Origin: Hypomyces perniciosus
Taxonomy: Eukaryota; Ascomycota; Sordariomycetes; Hypocreales; Hypocreaceae
Length of the DNA stretch: 64,000 nt
Assembly: GCA_008477525.1 (NCBI GenBank)
Contig: SPDT01000010.1
Span: forward strand, 372,001-436,000
Direction of reading: 5' to 3'
Below, in pieces: positions 1 to 10,897 of this stretch (position 1 is its first letter; each line of letters opens with the position of its first letter). Below the pieces are notes generated by a model that had not been told where the DNA came from, made no database searches, and saw only the letters and a program-made list of their open reading frames with translations. The position numbers and the translations under genes were made by a program.

Positions 1-170
1 ATGTCTGTGCCATTGTTAGTATTACAGAGGGGGAGTATTGCTGCATTCTGGTATTGAGATAGTTAAAACCGACCTGCAGGGACGAGCAATTGTCTCTTGG
101 ACTCGGGGAGGACGATATCCTCTTCGTTGGTGGTGAAGACGACCTTCACCTGCGCCGGTAAAGACTCCAT
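1..170 (-). CDS. YTM1: Ribosome biogenesis protein YTM1, 5' end only (runs off the left edge)
   Basis: Partial gene; exons 170-74 and 4-1 (continuing beyond the window). YTM1 is a WD-repeat protein of the PeBoW/Nop7 complex needed for 60S subunit maturation in the nucleolus; its N-terminal NLE domain binds the AAA+ ATPase Rea1/Midasin. Seen here: an ATG at 170 opens a 32-codon exon beginning MESLPAQVKVVF and including LPESKRQLLVPA, the opening strand pattern of the NLE domain as I recall it for YTM1. The exon ends in phase 1 at a GTCGGT donor. The 69-nt intron holds a perfect TACTAAC branch site and a CACAG acceptor at 5. Joining restores Asp-Ile, so the protein reads VPADI, as expected for the family. 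The WD40 propeller is outside the window. The short match limits certainty, but the spliced frame and motif agree. Confidence 0.8.
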
Positions 171-829
171 ATTTCGAAGAAAGTGCTGTGGAATTGTGAA
201 TTATGAAACACCGATACTTGATTTACAAGACAAAAACTGCTCCGGTGGCAGTGGGGGATGGCACCGGGACAATTATGGTGATTATCTTGTAGGTGATGAG
301 TGCGAATGGGCGGAAATCTAGAAAATTTTGGGACGGCCAGTGCAGCCTTGCGGATTATGGCCCCACTGCGGGGAGCTCCTCTGGCTGAGACAGCCAATTG
401 GAATCAACAAATCAACGAGGCTGACAATCTGTAGTACGGTGAGAGTGACGGTGAAGCTCAAGACGGCTGCTTTTGGGTTTCTTCGATAGGGTCTCTATAT
501 AATTTAAAGGTTTCCGTAATTGAACGAATCACTAACAAAGACTATTGTGTGTCTAGGTCCTGCCCCAGCCTTGACCAGTCCCCCGGGGCCATACCTGTTG
601 ACAATGCATTCATTGTACTCCGTACTTTTCTGTATCTCATTAGTCGTTACTCTCAGTTATTAAGGCTGGAGAACCTGGATTAGACACCAATTCGATACTT
701 GAGGATTATTACTTTCTACGTTGCATGGGATGTATGCACCAAAGCACACTACCTAACCATTCTTTGGTATTGGAAGATCTGCTGGGGTGATCAACTGACG
801 TCAGGAAGCTACAAATGTGCTTTGAGATA
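171..829. other. Intergenic, upstream of YTM1
   Basis: Presumed YTM1 promoter. One TACTCCGTA nonamer lies at 616-624. No convincing coding frame is seen on either strand. Confidence 0.5.
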
Positions 830-1281
830 CTAGCAGTTACAGACCCTCGAGTACTTCGAAACATCATACTGGACAAGATATATAGACATTTGTCCCAACA
901 TTGATATCCCACAGACTGTAGCGCCACATATGTACAAAATAGGACATGGTGATGAACGGGCCAAGTCTGACATCCTGTGATACGAGTACTCTGCAGCCGC
1001 GACAAGCCATGACGTGAGGGCATCAGTTGGAGTCTTCCATCAAGTCCTTCTGGACGCTCGATCTCCATCTTCCCCGCAATCCGTGGCGTCACCCCCACCC
1101 GGGAGTAAGCATTATCCCAGGCATGTTGCTTGAGCACGAGAATAGACTCTTCCTCGTACTTGGCTCGGTGACCCGCCGGCTAAGAAACTCATACGAGTAG
1201 TGCCATGCAGGGACTTGACTTTGGTGTCCGTTGCGGCCAGCCGGACCTGGAGATTGGCGTTGCTGAGTGGCGGCGCGCAGA
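830..1281 (-). pseudogene. Possible decayed gene, unrecognised
   Basis: Three successive minus-strand stretches look coding but lie in different frames. The first follows a pyrimidine-rich tract and a CACTCAG acceptor at 1282 and includes NLQVRLAATDTKVKSLHGTT. The second, about 1165-1045, includes AKYEEESILVLKQHAWDNAY and KMEIERPEGLDG. The third runs to a TAG at 830-832 and includes DALTSWLVAAAEYSYHRMSD and ILYICGATVCGISMLGQ. No intron fits between them, so at least two frameshifts would be needed to read through. I do not recognise a family. It could be a gene relic, a gene damaged by sequence errors, or chance open frames. Confidence 0.3.
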
Positions 1282-2073
1282 CTGAGTGAGGAAAGGTGTT
1301 GCATATTGAGGAGATAGAGGCGGAAAACCCATTAAAAACGAAATGAAAACGTCAATGCCAAGCAGATGCATATGATGGATCATATTTCTTGCCATTTTCT
1401 CAGCAGCTTCCACCCTATTACTGGCTCAGGATGCATGGAATGCAGCACATCACAGGCGCAGGAGTCCTGTAGATAACCGCTGCAGTTCGCATTTACGGCT
1501 TCCAATCGCACTAAAAGCACTAAAAGAGCGCTGCATATCCCCAGACCCACCACCATCGACTAAGACCCTAGAGCAAGCCTGGAGGTCTCCACCTTGCTTT
1601 GTTGTTGCTCCTCTCCAGAGCTTCAGTCCCTCAACGGAGCCTCTTCCCCTCACGACGCCCTCACTGCAGTGTCGCCACAGTCCGGATCACAGACTGCGGA
1701 TCAACTGCAGCTGTTCTGCATTGCTGCCTCTGTCCTCCTCATCACCAGACAGATAACGTGCTCTACCACCCTGCAAACTCGGCCTAACAACTAAGACATA
1801 CAAGCTGAACTCTGACGTTACCTTCGCTAGAGCTGCCTGCCCGTCGCACAAGGAATATTCCGCGCAAAACTCGTGCAAATTTTTCGAACCCCGAACCCTG
1901 TGTCTACTTGTAGCTGAATCAACCTTACACAAAAAGTTCAGCGTCCTAACCTACGCACCTCTGCGACGTCGCTCTCTCTTACATCGCCTCCACCGCGCCT
2001 GTGGCAACGGACCTGACTGGAACTCGAGTCATTTTCAGCATCTGCTAGAGAACAGAGCATAGACGACGACGCC
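1282..2073. other. Intergenic, upstream of glycogen synthase
   Basis: Presumed promoter and 5' leader of glycogen synthase; 1580-2060 is rich in CT runs, as is common upstream of fungal starts. The minus strand at about 1285-1345 is pyrimidine-rich and looks like the 3' end of an intron belonging to the remnant at 830-1281. Nothing else is supported. Confidence 0.45.
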
Positions 2074-4451
2074 ATGGCTTCCGACGGTGAATCTGTCCGT
2101 GATATCAAGAATCACTTTCTCTTTGAGATTGCCACTGAGGTAGCTCATCGAGGTACGTCCTCCACGATCATGCCATGTCTTGCCCAGAGAAACAAGCAAG
2201 TGAGCATAAAGAAGAACTGGAGCCTTGACTTATTCGTTCCTAGTTGGTGGTATCTACTCTGTGCTCAAATCCAAGGCCCCCGTAACCACGGCCGAGTATG
2301 GCGATCGCTACACCCTCATCGGCCCTCTCAACCACCAATCGGTAGGATCCCCGCATGGACTTGGGTCAGGACTTGGGCATTTGCTGACATACAATAGGCC
2401 GCGGTTGAGGTAGAAGAGATGGAACCTACCAATCCAGAATTGGCTGCCACTATGCAGGCAATGAAGGACAGGGGAATTGGCATGATGTATGGTCGGTGGT
2501 TGATTGAAGGAGCTCCCAGGGTTCTCTTGATCGACACCAAGACTGCGTACAGCTACATGAACGAGTGGAAATCCGATCTCTGGACCGTGGCCAGCATTCC
2601 ATCTCCAACAGATGATGAGGAAACCAACGAGGCGGTTGTGTTTGGCTATCTGGTGGCATGGTTCCTTGGAGAGGTAAGCTTGCCTGACGACTCTTGGTTA
2701 CCATCCTTTCCGGGTCGCTTACAACGAATAGTTTGTGTGCCATGAGAAGAAAAGAGCAGTCATTGCTCACTTTCATGAGTGGCTCGCTGGCGTCGCCTTG
2801 CCGCTTACCAAGAAGAGACGAATCGACGTTACGACCATCTTTACAACCCACGCCACCCTCCTGGGACGATACCTCTGCGCTGGCTCTGTTGATTTCTACA
2901 ACAACTTGCAGTACTTTGATGTCGATGTGGAGGCTGGAAAGCGCGGCATCTATCATCGGTATTGTATTGAGCGGGCGGCGGCGCATTCTTGCGACGTCTT
3001 CACGACGGTTTCCCACATCACGGCCTTCGAATCCGAGCACTTGTTGAAGCGAAAGCCTGATGGTGTGTTGCCCAATGGCCTCAACGTTACTAAATTCTCG
3101 GCTGTCCATGAGTTCCAAAATCTGCACCAGCAAGCCAAGGAGAAGATTCATGACTTTGTCCGTGGACACTTCTACGGGCACTACGATTTTGACCCGGACA
3201 ACACTTTGTACTTCTTTACCGCTGGACGCTACGAATTCCGAAATAAGGGCGTGGACATGTTCATCGAATCTCTGGCACGTCTAAATGGCCGGCTCAAGGC
3301 GGCGAACAGCAAAACGACTGTGGTGGCTTTCATCATCATGCCAGCGCAGACTACATCGCTCACGGTCGAAGCCCTGAAGGGTCAGGCTGTTATCAAGTCC
3401 CTGAGAGACACGACCCATGTCATCGAGCAGGCTATTGGTCGACGGCTCTTTGAGCGATCCCTCAAGTGGCACGAGGGCGATTCTATGCCTGATGAGAAGG
3501 AGCTCATCTCAGGACAGGACCGAGTGCTCTTGCGGCGACGTCTCTTCGCCATGAAGAGGCACGGCTTTCCGCCCATTGTTACTCACAATATGGTCAATGA
3601 CAGCGAAGATCCGGTGTTGAACCAGATTCGACGCGTGCAGTTGTTCAACCACCCGTCTGACCGGGTCAAGGTGGTGTTCCACCCCGAGTTTTTGAACTCA
3701 TCCAATCCCGTCCTCCCACTGGATTATGATGACTTTGTGCGTGGCTGCCACATGGGTGTCTTCCCATCGTATTACGAACCGTGGGGCTACACGCCTGCCG
3801 AGTGCACTGTCATGGGCGTGCCGAGCATAACGACTAACCTGTCCGGTTTCGGCTGCTACATGGAGGAGCTCATTGAGAACTCGAGTGACTACGGTATCTA
3901 TATTGTTGATCGTCGCATGAAGGGAGTGGACGACTCTGTTAACCAGCTCACCTCGTTCATGTTTGACTATTGCGGCAAGAGCCGTCGCCAACGTATCAAC
4001 CAGAGGAACCGTACTGAGCGACTCAGTGACCTTTTGGACTGGAAGCGTATGGGTATGGAGTATATCAAGGCCCGCCAGCTTGCCCTGCGGCGCGCGTATC
4101 CTACCTCGTTTGGAGAAGATGAGGAGGACTATATCCCAGGACCGGATCAGAAGATCTCCCGACCATTCTCTGTGCCTGGTTCGCCCCGTGATCGGGCAGG
4201 CATGATGACACCTGGAGACTTTGCTAGCTTGCAGGAAGGCCGAGAAGGGTTGGACACTGAAGATTATGTTGCCTGGAAGCTGCCGTGAGTGCCACCCGCC
4301 GTCTGAAATTTAACAAGCCGTGAGCATCGGACTAACAAGATGATGTAGCGCCGAGGAGGATCCTGACGAGTATCCGTTCCCTTTGACACTTCGAACCAAG
4401 CCGTCGGGCGGTATTAGCCCACAGACCGAGGCTGCGCTGAACGGTAGCTAA
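2074..4451 (+). CDS. GSY1: Glycogen synthase (GT3 family)
   Basis: Exons 2074-2152, 2244-2341, 2398-2673, 2732-4284 and 4349-4451 give 702 aa, close to yeast Gsy1/Gsy2. It transfers glucose from UDP-glucose to the non-reducing ends of alpha-1,4-glucan in the cytosol. The N-terminal GT-B lobe starts with the [13 protein letters not shown] loop (residues about 27-39), the glycine loop that meets the donor sugar. GLLPNGLN-type sequence (VLPNGLNV, about 262-269) follows. The C-terminal lobe has [11 protein letters not shown] (about 499-509) with the two conserved glutamates. The arginine-rich helix [13 protein letters not shown] (about 567-579) matches the glucose-6-phosphate activation site. The tail carries RPFSVPGSP, resembling the phosphorylated regulatory sites of the family. 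All introns have GT..AG ends and restore one frame. The start was chosen for its fit to the family N-terminus. Confidence 0.96.
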
Positions 4452-5139
4452 GTGGGAACATGCTGCGAACACTCGGGTTGTCCGGGAATTGGGAGGTTGC
4501 CGCCGACGTTTGAAGTTTGATTTCCCATCTGATTTGAGTGTGCCTGCTGATCAGCATTTTGCTTTCCCCATGATTATCATCATCATCGTATCATGTGAAG
4601 CAACCGGCATATTTGGGTACTCGCATATGAGGGGGGCAGACAAAGGCATAATTGCGGAATAGGGATTTTGGTGGATGTATTTATCAAAGGAAAATTAGCA
4701 GCATGGAATGGACTGTTGGTAGAAGAAAAACGATGGATATTGTTGGATTGTCCTCCCGTCTTTAGCACGCCGTGTTTCCTCGCCTGATGCCCCAGCTAAC
4801 GGGACCAGGCCAGGGGGTAGAGTGGATGTTTGCCCTCCCCGGTTCCACAGATGGCATGATGAGTGATGACGCGAGCGATGGAGCGCCCCAACTGTTCAGC
4901 AGACGCGTGGCTTGAACTGGGGTTCCCGTTGGAGAGCCATCAGAAAAGCTGTCGTTTTTTGGTTCATGAAAAGAAATTGCTTGAATCAGTCAGGGGTAAA
5001 GCACGGAGATTGATTGCCATGGATGATGGCGATTGACCGGAGATCTTGCCGAATGACGACAACTCGACCGTCGAAGGATTCGAAAAAGGATAGGATCAGA
5101 TGAGGATAAAACACGCGTGTTTTTCTTGGTGGTGAGGGC

Positions 5140-5140
5140 G

Positions 5141-5177
<37 letters not shown>

Positions 5178-5203
5178 GTTGTTGTTGTTGTTGTTGTTGT
5201 TGT

Positions 5204-5268
<65 letters not shown>

Positions 5269-5270
5269 GG
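5140..5270. repeat. (GTT)n microsatellite
   Basis: About 130 bp of GTT units with two interruptions that change the phase (GTTGTGTTG near 5176 and TGTTTGTTG near 5202). It is intergenic. The polyGln/polyLeu/polyVal frames through it have no credible start or neighbouring domain. Confidence 0.95.
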
Positions 5271-5574
5271 ATCGGATCTGCGCTTGCTATCACCGACGAG
5301 CCTCATCTCCAGGGCCCCCATCTTACGTGCATTGGAGACGGCAGCAGTAGTGTCAGATATGGAGCATACATAGAAAGGCACGGGGTGATTGTTTCATGCA
5401 GCCAAAGGATGTTAGGCTTGGGTTTGGTGAGATGGGGGAGAGGAGGTTAGGCTAGATCTGGCGATAGATGGCAAACCGGCCGAACCCATTTTCTGACGTT
5501 TGCTGTGCCGTGTTGGTCGGTGTAGCATGAGTACTCGGTGAGAAATGACGAAGAGGCATTTTTTTTATTAGCTA

Positions 5575-5597
5575 TACGGAGTAGGCTATACTCCGTA
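5575..5597. repeat. Inverted pair of the TACGGAGTA nonamer
   Basis: TACGGAGTA at 5575-5583 and its complement TACTCCGTA at 5589-5597 are separated by 5 bases, giving a perfect 9-bp stem with a short loop. Confidence 0.85.
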
Positions 5598-6617
5598 GGC
5601 TATATACTAATAGACAAGTTGGCTTTGCGGTGAAAACGTGGGATTCTATAATGCGGCGCGACGCGATTCAAGGTTGGACGATGTTACATACAAGACGAGA
5701 AACATAAAGTACTCGTAGTACTGCGGAGTATTACTATTGTTTCGAATTGATGAAGAAATTCGGCAAAGGAAAGAAGAAGGAAAAGAAAAAGAAAGATACA
5801 AAGTTATGTTCCTCTTCTACTAGTATTCTTTTTTTCTTGGCCCACATGTTCATCGGGAACGAGGCGAATTGTTGGATCTTGAAGCGACGGACACCTTTCT
5901 TTGCCCAATTTCGCTACGCAAGTCAATCCCCCCTGGCAGCGGCCGTTCCGTTATCTATAGATTACCACGACTACGAGCAGTACGAGTAGGCTAGAGCTCT
6001 GCGGAGTGGAGAGAGCAAATGACCCGAGTTAGCTAATTGCGGTAGGTCACTTGGCTTCAGGGATATCTGGACTAGCAGTACGGAGTATGGAGTTCGGAGT
6101 AGTAGCAGGAGTATTTCCACAGTGCAGAAGCTTTTATGGACCTTTGGCCGGTTGGTGTCCGTGTCAGTGTCTGGGGGTGGAGACAGGGAAAGGGAAAGGG
6201 AAAGGGAAGAGAAAACGGCGGTTCTTTTTCTTCGTGTCTTTTCTTTTGATGAGGCGTTTGTTGAAAAGGAGCCCACGTGTTGTGACGATGACGCCCGTTG
6301 TGTTGCCGTTGGGCAATGCCGTGAATGTGAATGATGGCAATTGGATAGATAGATTGGTTTGGTTTGGTTTGACATGCCAATTCTTGGATACTATTATTGG
6401 AAAATGCAAAGTACATGCTGGTGATTCAGAGGAATTGGTTTTGAGGTGGTATTATTCGATATCCCAATCCAAGTGACTGACTGACAGGTACTCCGTACTC
6501 CGTACTGCTGGCCCAGAAGGGGAATTGCCATCTGCCGACCGACATCATTCTTATGTAACACAAACAACCCTTCTCGATTTGGATAAAGTTATGGTACTAA
6601 TACATACGAAGCAGTAG

Positions 6618-6639
6618 TAGTACGGAGTACTCCGTACTA
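6618..6639. repeat. 22-bp perfect palindrome built from two nonamers
   Basis: TACGGAGTA (6621-6629) overlaps TACTCCGTA (6628-6636) to make a 16-bp perfect palindrome; flanking bases extend the symmetry to 6618-6639. Intergenic. Confidence 0.9.
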
Positions 6640-8062
6640 GCGTCCCTCTTTTCGCCTCGGAAGAAACGGCGTTTCAGAATACAATTAAAAAGCGAACCAT
6701 GCAAGCAAAAAGGAAAGATAAATCTCCGTGCAATTACTTATCCACAGTTCGTGTGGGTGAAACCAAAAAAAAAAAAAAAAAGCAACATGTCTCTTCTTGG
6801 ACTTGAAGCTAGCTATCATGACGTATATAGTACTCTGCTTCGTTGTTCCATGATACTATTAGATGAAGAACAGTCATTCTGCAAAGGAGTCTGAAGTAAT
6901 AACAAGTACTACTACAGAGTATTATCACTATGCCTCACATCTATGTATAACATACAATACCTATCATCTCCATTTTACCTCGTCCCGTCAGTACGACTCC
7001 AAACACATCGTATAAAAAAGGGGATCTATGCCGATTGCAATCTACTACTCCGTAATCCATCACCATTCGGCTCTATTCCCCTGTTCCACCTCAAACAATC
7101 CCCTACCTTGTTGCCCCGGCTGCATCACCGTCACCACCAGTCCTTGCATCCACAGCTGTCACCCTTTTCCAACCTCCGTTTTGCCAAGTCCTCCTCCGTA
7201 TTCCATATTTTTACACGAAGTACGGAGCACTCACTCGGCCGTCCTGTTGTGTATCGCCAAGTCTTCTTCACCCAAGCTGCCCAATGCTGCACTGCACTGC
7301 ACTGCACAACACTACACAACCCCCCCCCTCTCTATGTAGCTCCAATTACACACCAGTCTCATCGCCATCGCAACCCACAAACGGACTAAGCCCGCCAACA
7401 CACGCTCGCATATGTATGTCCGTCCCGTCTTGGACTTAGAACCGGTGCGATTGGCATAAACAATGGCCAATCTTGTCCATGTCAGGACTTTGCCGGCCCA
7501 AGCATAGACCCCCAGCATAACCCCGGGTACATTGACAGTAGTCTGTACTGTGCCTGGTGCCTGGGTCACTTTTCTGCCAGGGCCATGCATCAAGACTGCA
7601 GTCTGATCTGATCCGATCTGAACAAGCCCATATTACTGACAAGGTAGTGTCACAGGTTGAAACGGCCAAGACATCACGGGAAAAATAAAAAATTATGTGT
7701 GGACAATGAATCTCTTCTTGGTATCATGACTACCCCAGTGCTAGTAGAGACAATTTGAGTCTGTCCGCCGGTACTATGATTATCCCGGCATATGCCCCCG
7801 TGCCAAAAGAAAAAAAAACGCTATACCAAAGCCATGTAGAATACCTCCCGCCTCCTAAGGGTTCCCCTACCACATAAGGAACTCCTCGTGTAAATCCCCG
7901 TAAAACGCCTTGTGTTCTGTCCGATCTTTTATGCACCCGCCCCTAGAAAACAGGCAGCCGTCGTCACAAAACCAAAAAGGCCAGCCGTCGGAGCTTCGTA
8001 AAGAGAAAAGAAGAAAGAATAATAATAACAATGATAATGAGTGATCGTGTAGAGATGAGAGT

Positions 8063-9229
8063 TTATATTCTGATGCTTCGTCGTCGGGCCATGAACCCTG
8101 TCCGGAACCGATTGGTCGGTGACATCGGCGATGTGGTTTCGCTGACGGGTGATGATGCCGCTGAATGGCTGACCCTTCTTGCTGCGGCGACAATGTCAGG
8201 TAGTCTGGGTGTCATTGCTCGTGGTATGCTGGTGTGGTGCTCCTGCTGCCCCTCCCCGACCTGTTGCATAGGAACAGGTTGTAATGAGAGGCTGTCTCGA
8301 GACTGCGCTGCTGATGGATTCAGGATTGGCCTGCTTCGCTTCCTGACCAGACTGAGCGTTCTCTTGAACATCGTCGCCGTCTTACTTGAAAGCTGTGGCT
8401 CGGGCTCCTCCGGTTCAGCCCTGCTGGCGAAGGGATCCATGTTGAGGAAATGGTGTTTCTTCTTATTATCGAGGCCCGTAATCATGCTGTTTGACCGGGG
8501 CGGATGGTTGAAGGCTAATGAGGAAGTTGATGAGGCTGAGTCTTTGCGGCCGATGAGGGTTGGCACAGTTGTGGTTCTTAGCAGGTCGCCGACGGACCCC
8601 TCAGTCGAGGAGCTGGGCGATATTGACCTCCGGGGAAGCTCGACAATGGAGGGTTTGCCATAGAAGACAACGGACACTATACGGGCAGTGTCTTCGCGTC
8701 TCGTTCGGTGCTGTGGTGTCTGCTTGGAATCCTCGTTGTCTGAGTGGTAATCGCAATCCGAGAAGTCGTCGGCTGATGACGATACGTCTTCCTCCGAGGA
8801 AAGGTAGAGCAGGTGAGGAGCTGCGGGTGTGAGCACCGGCCGGTCCTCTGTTGGTAGCTTCACTGGCATCGTGACCAAGAGTCTCGAAGCTCGCAAGGCA
8901 CTCTTGGCTGGCAAAGCCGGTGCCAGGAGGCCATCGTTATTGTTCTGCATGGAAAGCATGTCGTCGTTGAATCGATTCATGTTGGTTTCGTGTTCGCTGG
9001 TAATGGTGGGGGTTGGAGGAGGTGGATGTTGAGGTGGCTCGAGGAGGGAGCCTCTATAAGACGTCGTTGCCTCGCGATCTTGCCCCTCTACAGCATGATT
9101 GCCTGGAATGAAGTCGACGTGATCCCTTGACTGCTCTACCAACGACATGACCGTTTGAGAATGGTATTGCTCGGTCTTTATCGATCGATAGTGTTTGAAG
9201 GAGCTTGCGAGACAAGCTCTGGCTGGCAA
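8063..9229 (-). CDS. Conserved fungal protein of unknown function
   Basis: Single-exon frame of 388 codons, predicted mostly disordered. Visible features: an internal start-like MNRFNDDMLSMQNNN (Met84, position 8980) followed by LLAPALPAKSALRASRLL; an acidic Ser-rich patch LYLSSEEDVSSSADDFSD; a compact patch RIVSVVFYGKPSIVELPRRS (about 200-219); and a basic C-terminus with FMARRRSIRI. I recall this combination in uncharacterised proteins of related fungi but know of no assigned role. The true start could be Met1, Met28 or Met84; the N-terminal 83 residues look less constrained, so Met84 is a serious alternative. No membrane segment or signal peptide is apparent. Confidence 0.75.
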   Translation of the reverse strand: MPARACLASSFKHYRSIKTEQYHSQTVMSLVEQSRDHVDFIPGNHAVEGQDREATTSYRGSLLEPPQHPPPPTPTITSEHETNMNRFNDDMLSMQNNNDGLLAPALPAKSALRASRLLVTMPVKLPTEDRPVLTPAAPHLLYLSSEEDVSSSADDFSDCDYHSDNEDSKQTPQHRTRREDTARIVSVVFYGKPSIVELPRRSISPSSSTEGSVGDLLRTTTVPTLIGRKDSASSTSSLAFNHPPRSNSMITGLDNKKKHHFLNMDPFASRAEPEEPEPQLSSKTATMFKRTLSLVRKRSRPILNPSAAQSRDSLSLQPVPMQQVGEGQQEHHTSIPRAMTPRLPDIVAAARRVSHSAASSPVSETTSPMSPTNRFRTGFMARRRSIRI

Positions 9230-9708
9230 GGGCGTGCTTGTGTGAGTGCGGGTGGAGGTCCAAGATTCGCGCGTCAGTGTGCGTAATGCGTGCGTGTGGT
9301 CGACGAGAAATGTTAGCTAGCTTGTGTAAGTCTAGCAGAGAAGCGAAGGGAGGTGATTAGAACGAGCGTCGAGAAGGAGAAGGCATGGGGAAACGGGAAA
9401 AGAAAGGGTTTCAAAGGGAGACCAGAGAGGAATGCTTCGTCTGGCGGCCCATGCGTATGGAGGGGGATAGTACGAGTACTAATAGGCCAGAGGAAGTTTT
9501 TGGAGGTTCTGTCTCTCATATGGGACCGGGAAGGGGTGGGAGGGACGCGAGATAAAGGTATGTGGATGTTCCACCGTCCGGCACAAGGATGGCCGTGTGG
9601 TCTGTGGAAGACGCACTGGGTACATACAACGGACGACGCCAGCAGGGTACATGGTGCAGGGATGGCAGGGTCCAGAAGGAGGGCCCTCCTCTCCCAGCAC
9701 GAACTGGG

Positions 9709-9769
9709 GCAGTGGACAGTGGATAGTGGGCAGTGGATGGTGAATATTAGTGGATAGTGGATAGTGGCA
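9709..9769 (+). repeat. Degenerate tandem repeat, CAGTGGATA-like
   Basis: Imperfect 7-10 bp units (CAGTGGACAGTGGATAGTGG and variants) repeat across about 60 bp. Confidence 0.75.
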
Positions 9770-9772
9770 GCA

Positions 9773-9806
9773 ACTGACTGACTGACTGACTGACTGATTG
9801 ACTGAC
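9773..9806 (+). repeat. (ACTG)n microsatellite
   Basis: About eight ACTG units with one GATT variant, immediately after the CAGTGGATA-like array. Confidence 0.9.
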
Positions 9807-10079
9807 GAGACGAGGGTTGCCAAGGACGGCCCAAAAGGGTGCTTGGCTCGAAATTGGGTCAAGGCGGCCTTCGTCACTCCATCTTTTTTTGGAGCCGTCT
9901 GGGATTTTTGGCTGCAAGCAAGCGTTTCAGCATTATCACGCGTTCTTTACGAGCCGTACTGCTAGTTACTACTCCGTACTCTACGACGAGACTACGAGTA
10001 GTACTACATACTATTACTACTACTATGAATCTCGCTTTCTCCCCGTCATTTGCGAAATATGACGGCTTAACCACGAGTA

Positions 10080-10095
10080 TACGGAGTACTCCGTA
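10080..10095. repeat. 16-bp palindrome TACGGAGTACTCCGTA
   Basis: Perfect self-complementary sequence made of two overlapping nonamers; intergenic. Confidence 0.9.
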
Positions 10096-10881
10096 GAGTG
10101 TACGAAGTTGCTGCTCCAGCAAAATTCCAGGCGGTGGCTTTGGAGGCTGAAATGAGGTACCTGCGAACCGGTTCACGGAAGCTTGGTGACTTTGTGCCCC
10201 CCAGCCACTGCAGATGCCATCATTCCATCACATAACATCACACACTTGCATTGTACATAGAAGCATAACCCGCCGCACACACGACACGTCTCTCCAGCCA
10301 TGCCATTTTTTTAAAAAAAAAATTTCTTCTTTCTTTAGTACTTGCATTGCATGACATGGCATGGCATAACATACATAGCATAGCATAGCATAGCATCTCT
10401 TTGCCGCACCAGCAAACGGCATGAATATTCCCCAGCCTGAGCGCTCCTCCGTCCAACTCCGTAGTAGAGCATCTTCTGGTTCCCGAATCCCGCACCTGTC
10501 GGCCTATGCCAATCGAACCGCCGACAAGCGCCAGGCTAGTACAAGCACCAAACCAAGGATCCTCATTCTCAGGGCAACGCTACTCCATCTGGCGGACCAG
10601 GGGCCCCGAATCCCAGCAAGCCTCGTCCACGGCTCGACGTCGACACGATGCCTAAGCCTGATGTTGATTGGACAGATTCGTCTGAACAAGGCGATTGTTC
10701 TGGTGCTTCAGCAGCAGCAACACCATGAGGATTTTGCCTCTCACAAGGTGGGAAACGTGCCAAAATGCTAAATCTTCCTTCCATCCACCCTAAGACGATC
10801 ATCTGTCACGCCGCGCCGCACCAATAGCCATCTCTACTCTGTGTCTCCATTTTGGCTGTCGATCGCTTTTCTCAAATAGAT

Positions 10882-10897
10882 TACGGAGTACTCCGTA
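10882..10897. repeat. 16-bp palindrome TACGGAGTACTCCGTA
   Basis: Exact copy of the palindrome at 10080-10095 and of the core of 6618-6639. Confidence 0.9.

Larger units (their letters stand above)
4452..8062. other. 3.6-kb intergenic stretch with repeats
   Basis: Between the ends of glycogen synthase and the minus-strand gene at 8063. It holds a GTT microsatellite (5140-5270), nine exact TACTCCGTA/TACGGAGTA nonamers (5575-7054), a 22-bp palindrome (6618-6639) and an A-run near 6765-6781. Several open frames here are low-complexity (Lys-rich at 5747, Pro/Ser-rich at 6943) and show no family features. No gene is called. Confidence 0.6.

Noticed and set aside
5096..5381. PolyGln, polyLeu and polyThr frames
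   Set aside because: They only translate the GTT microsatellite in different frames.
6943..7389. 148-codon plus-strand frame
   Set aside because: Ser/Pro/His-rich translation of CT-rich intergenic sequence; no domain or splice support.
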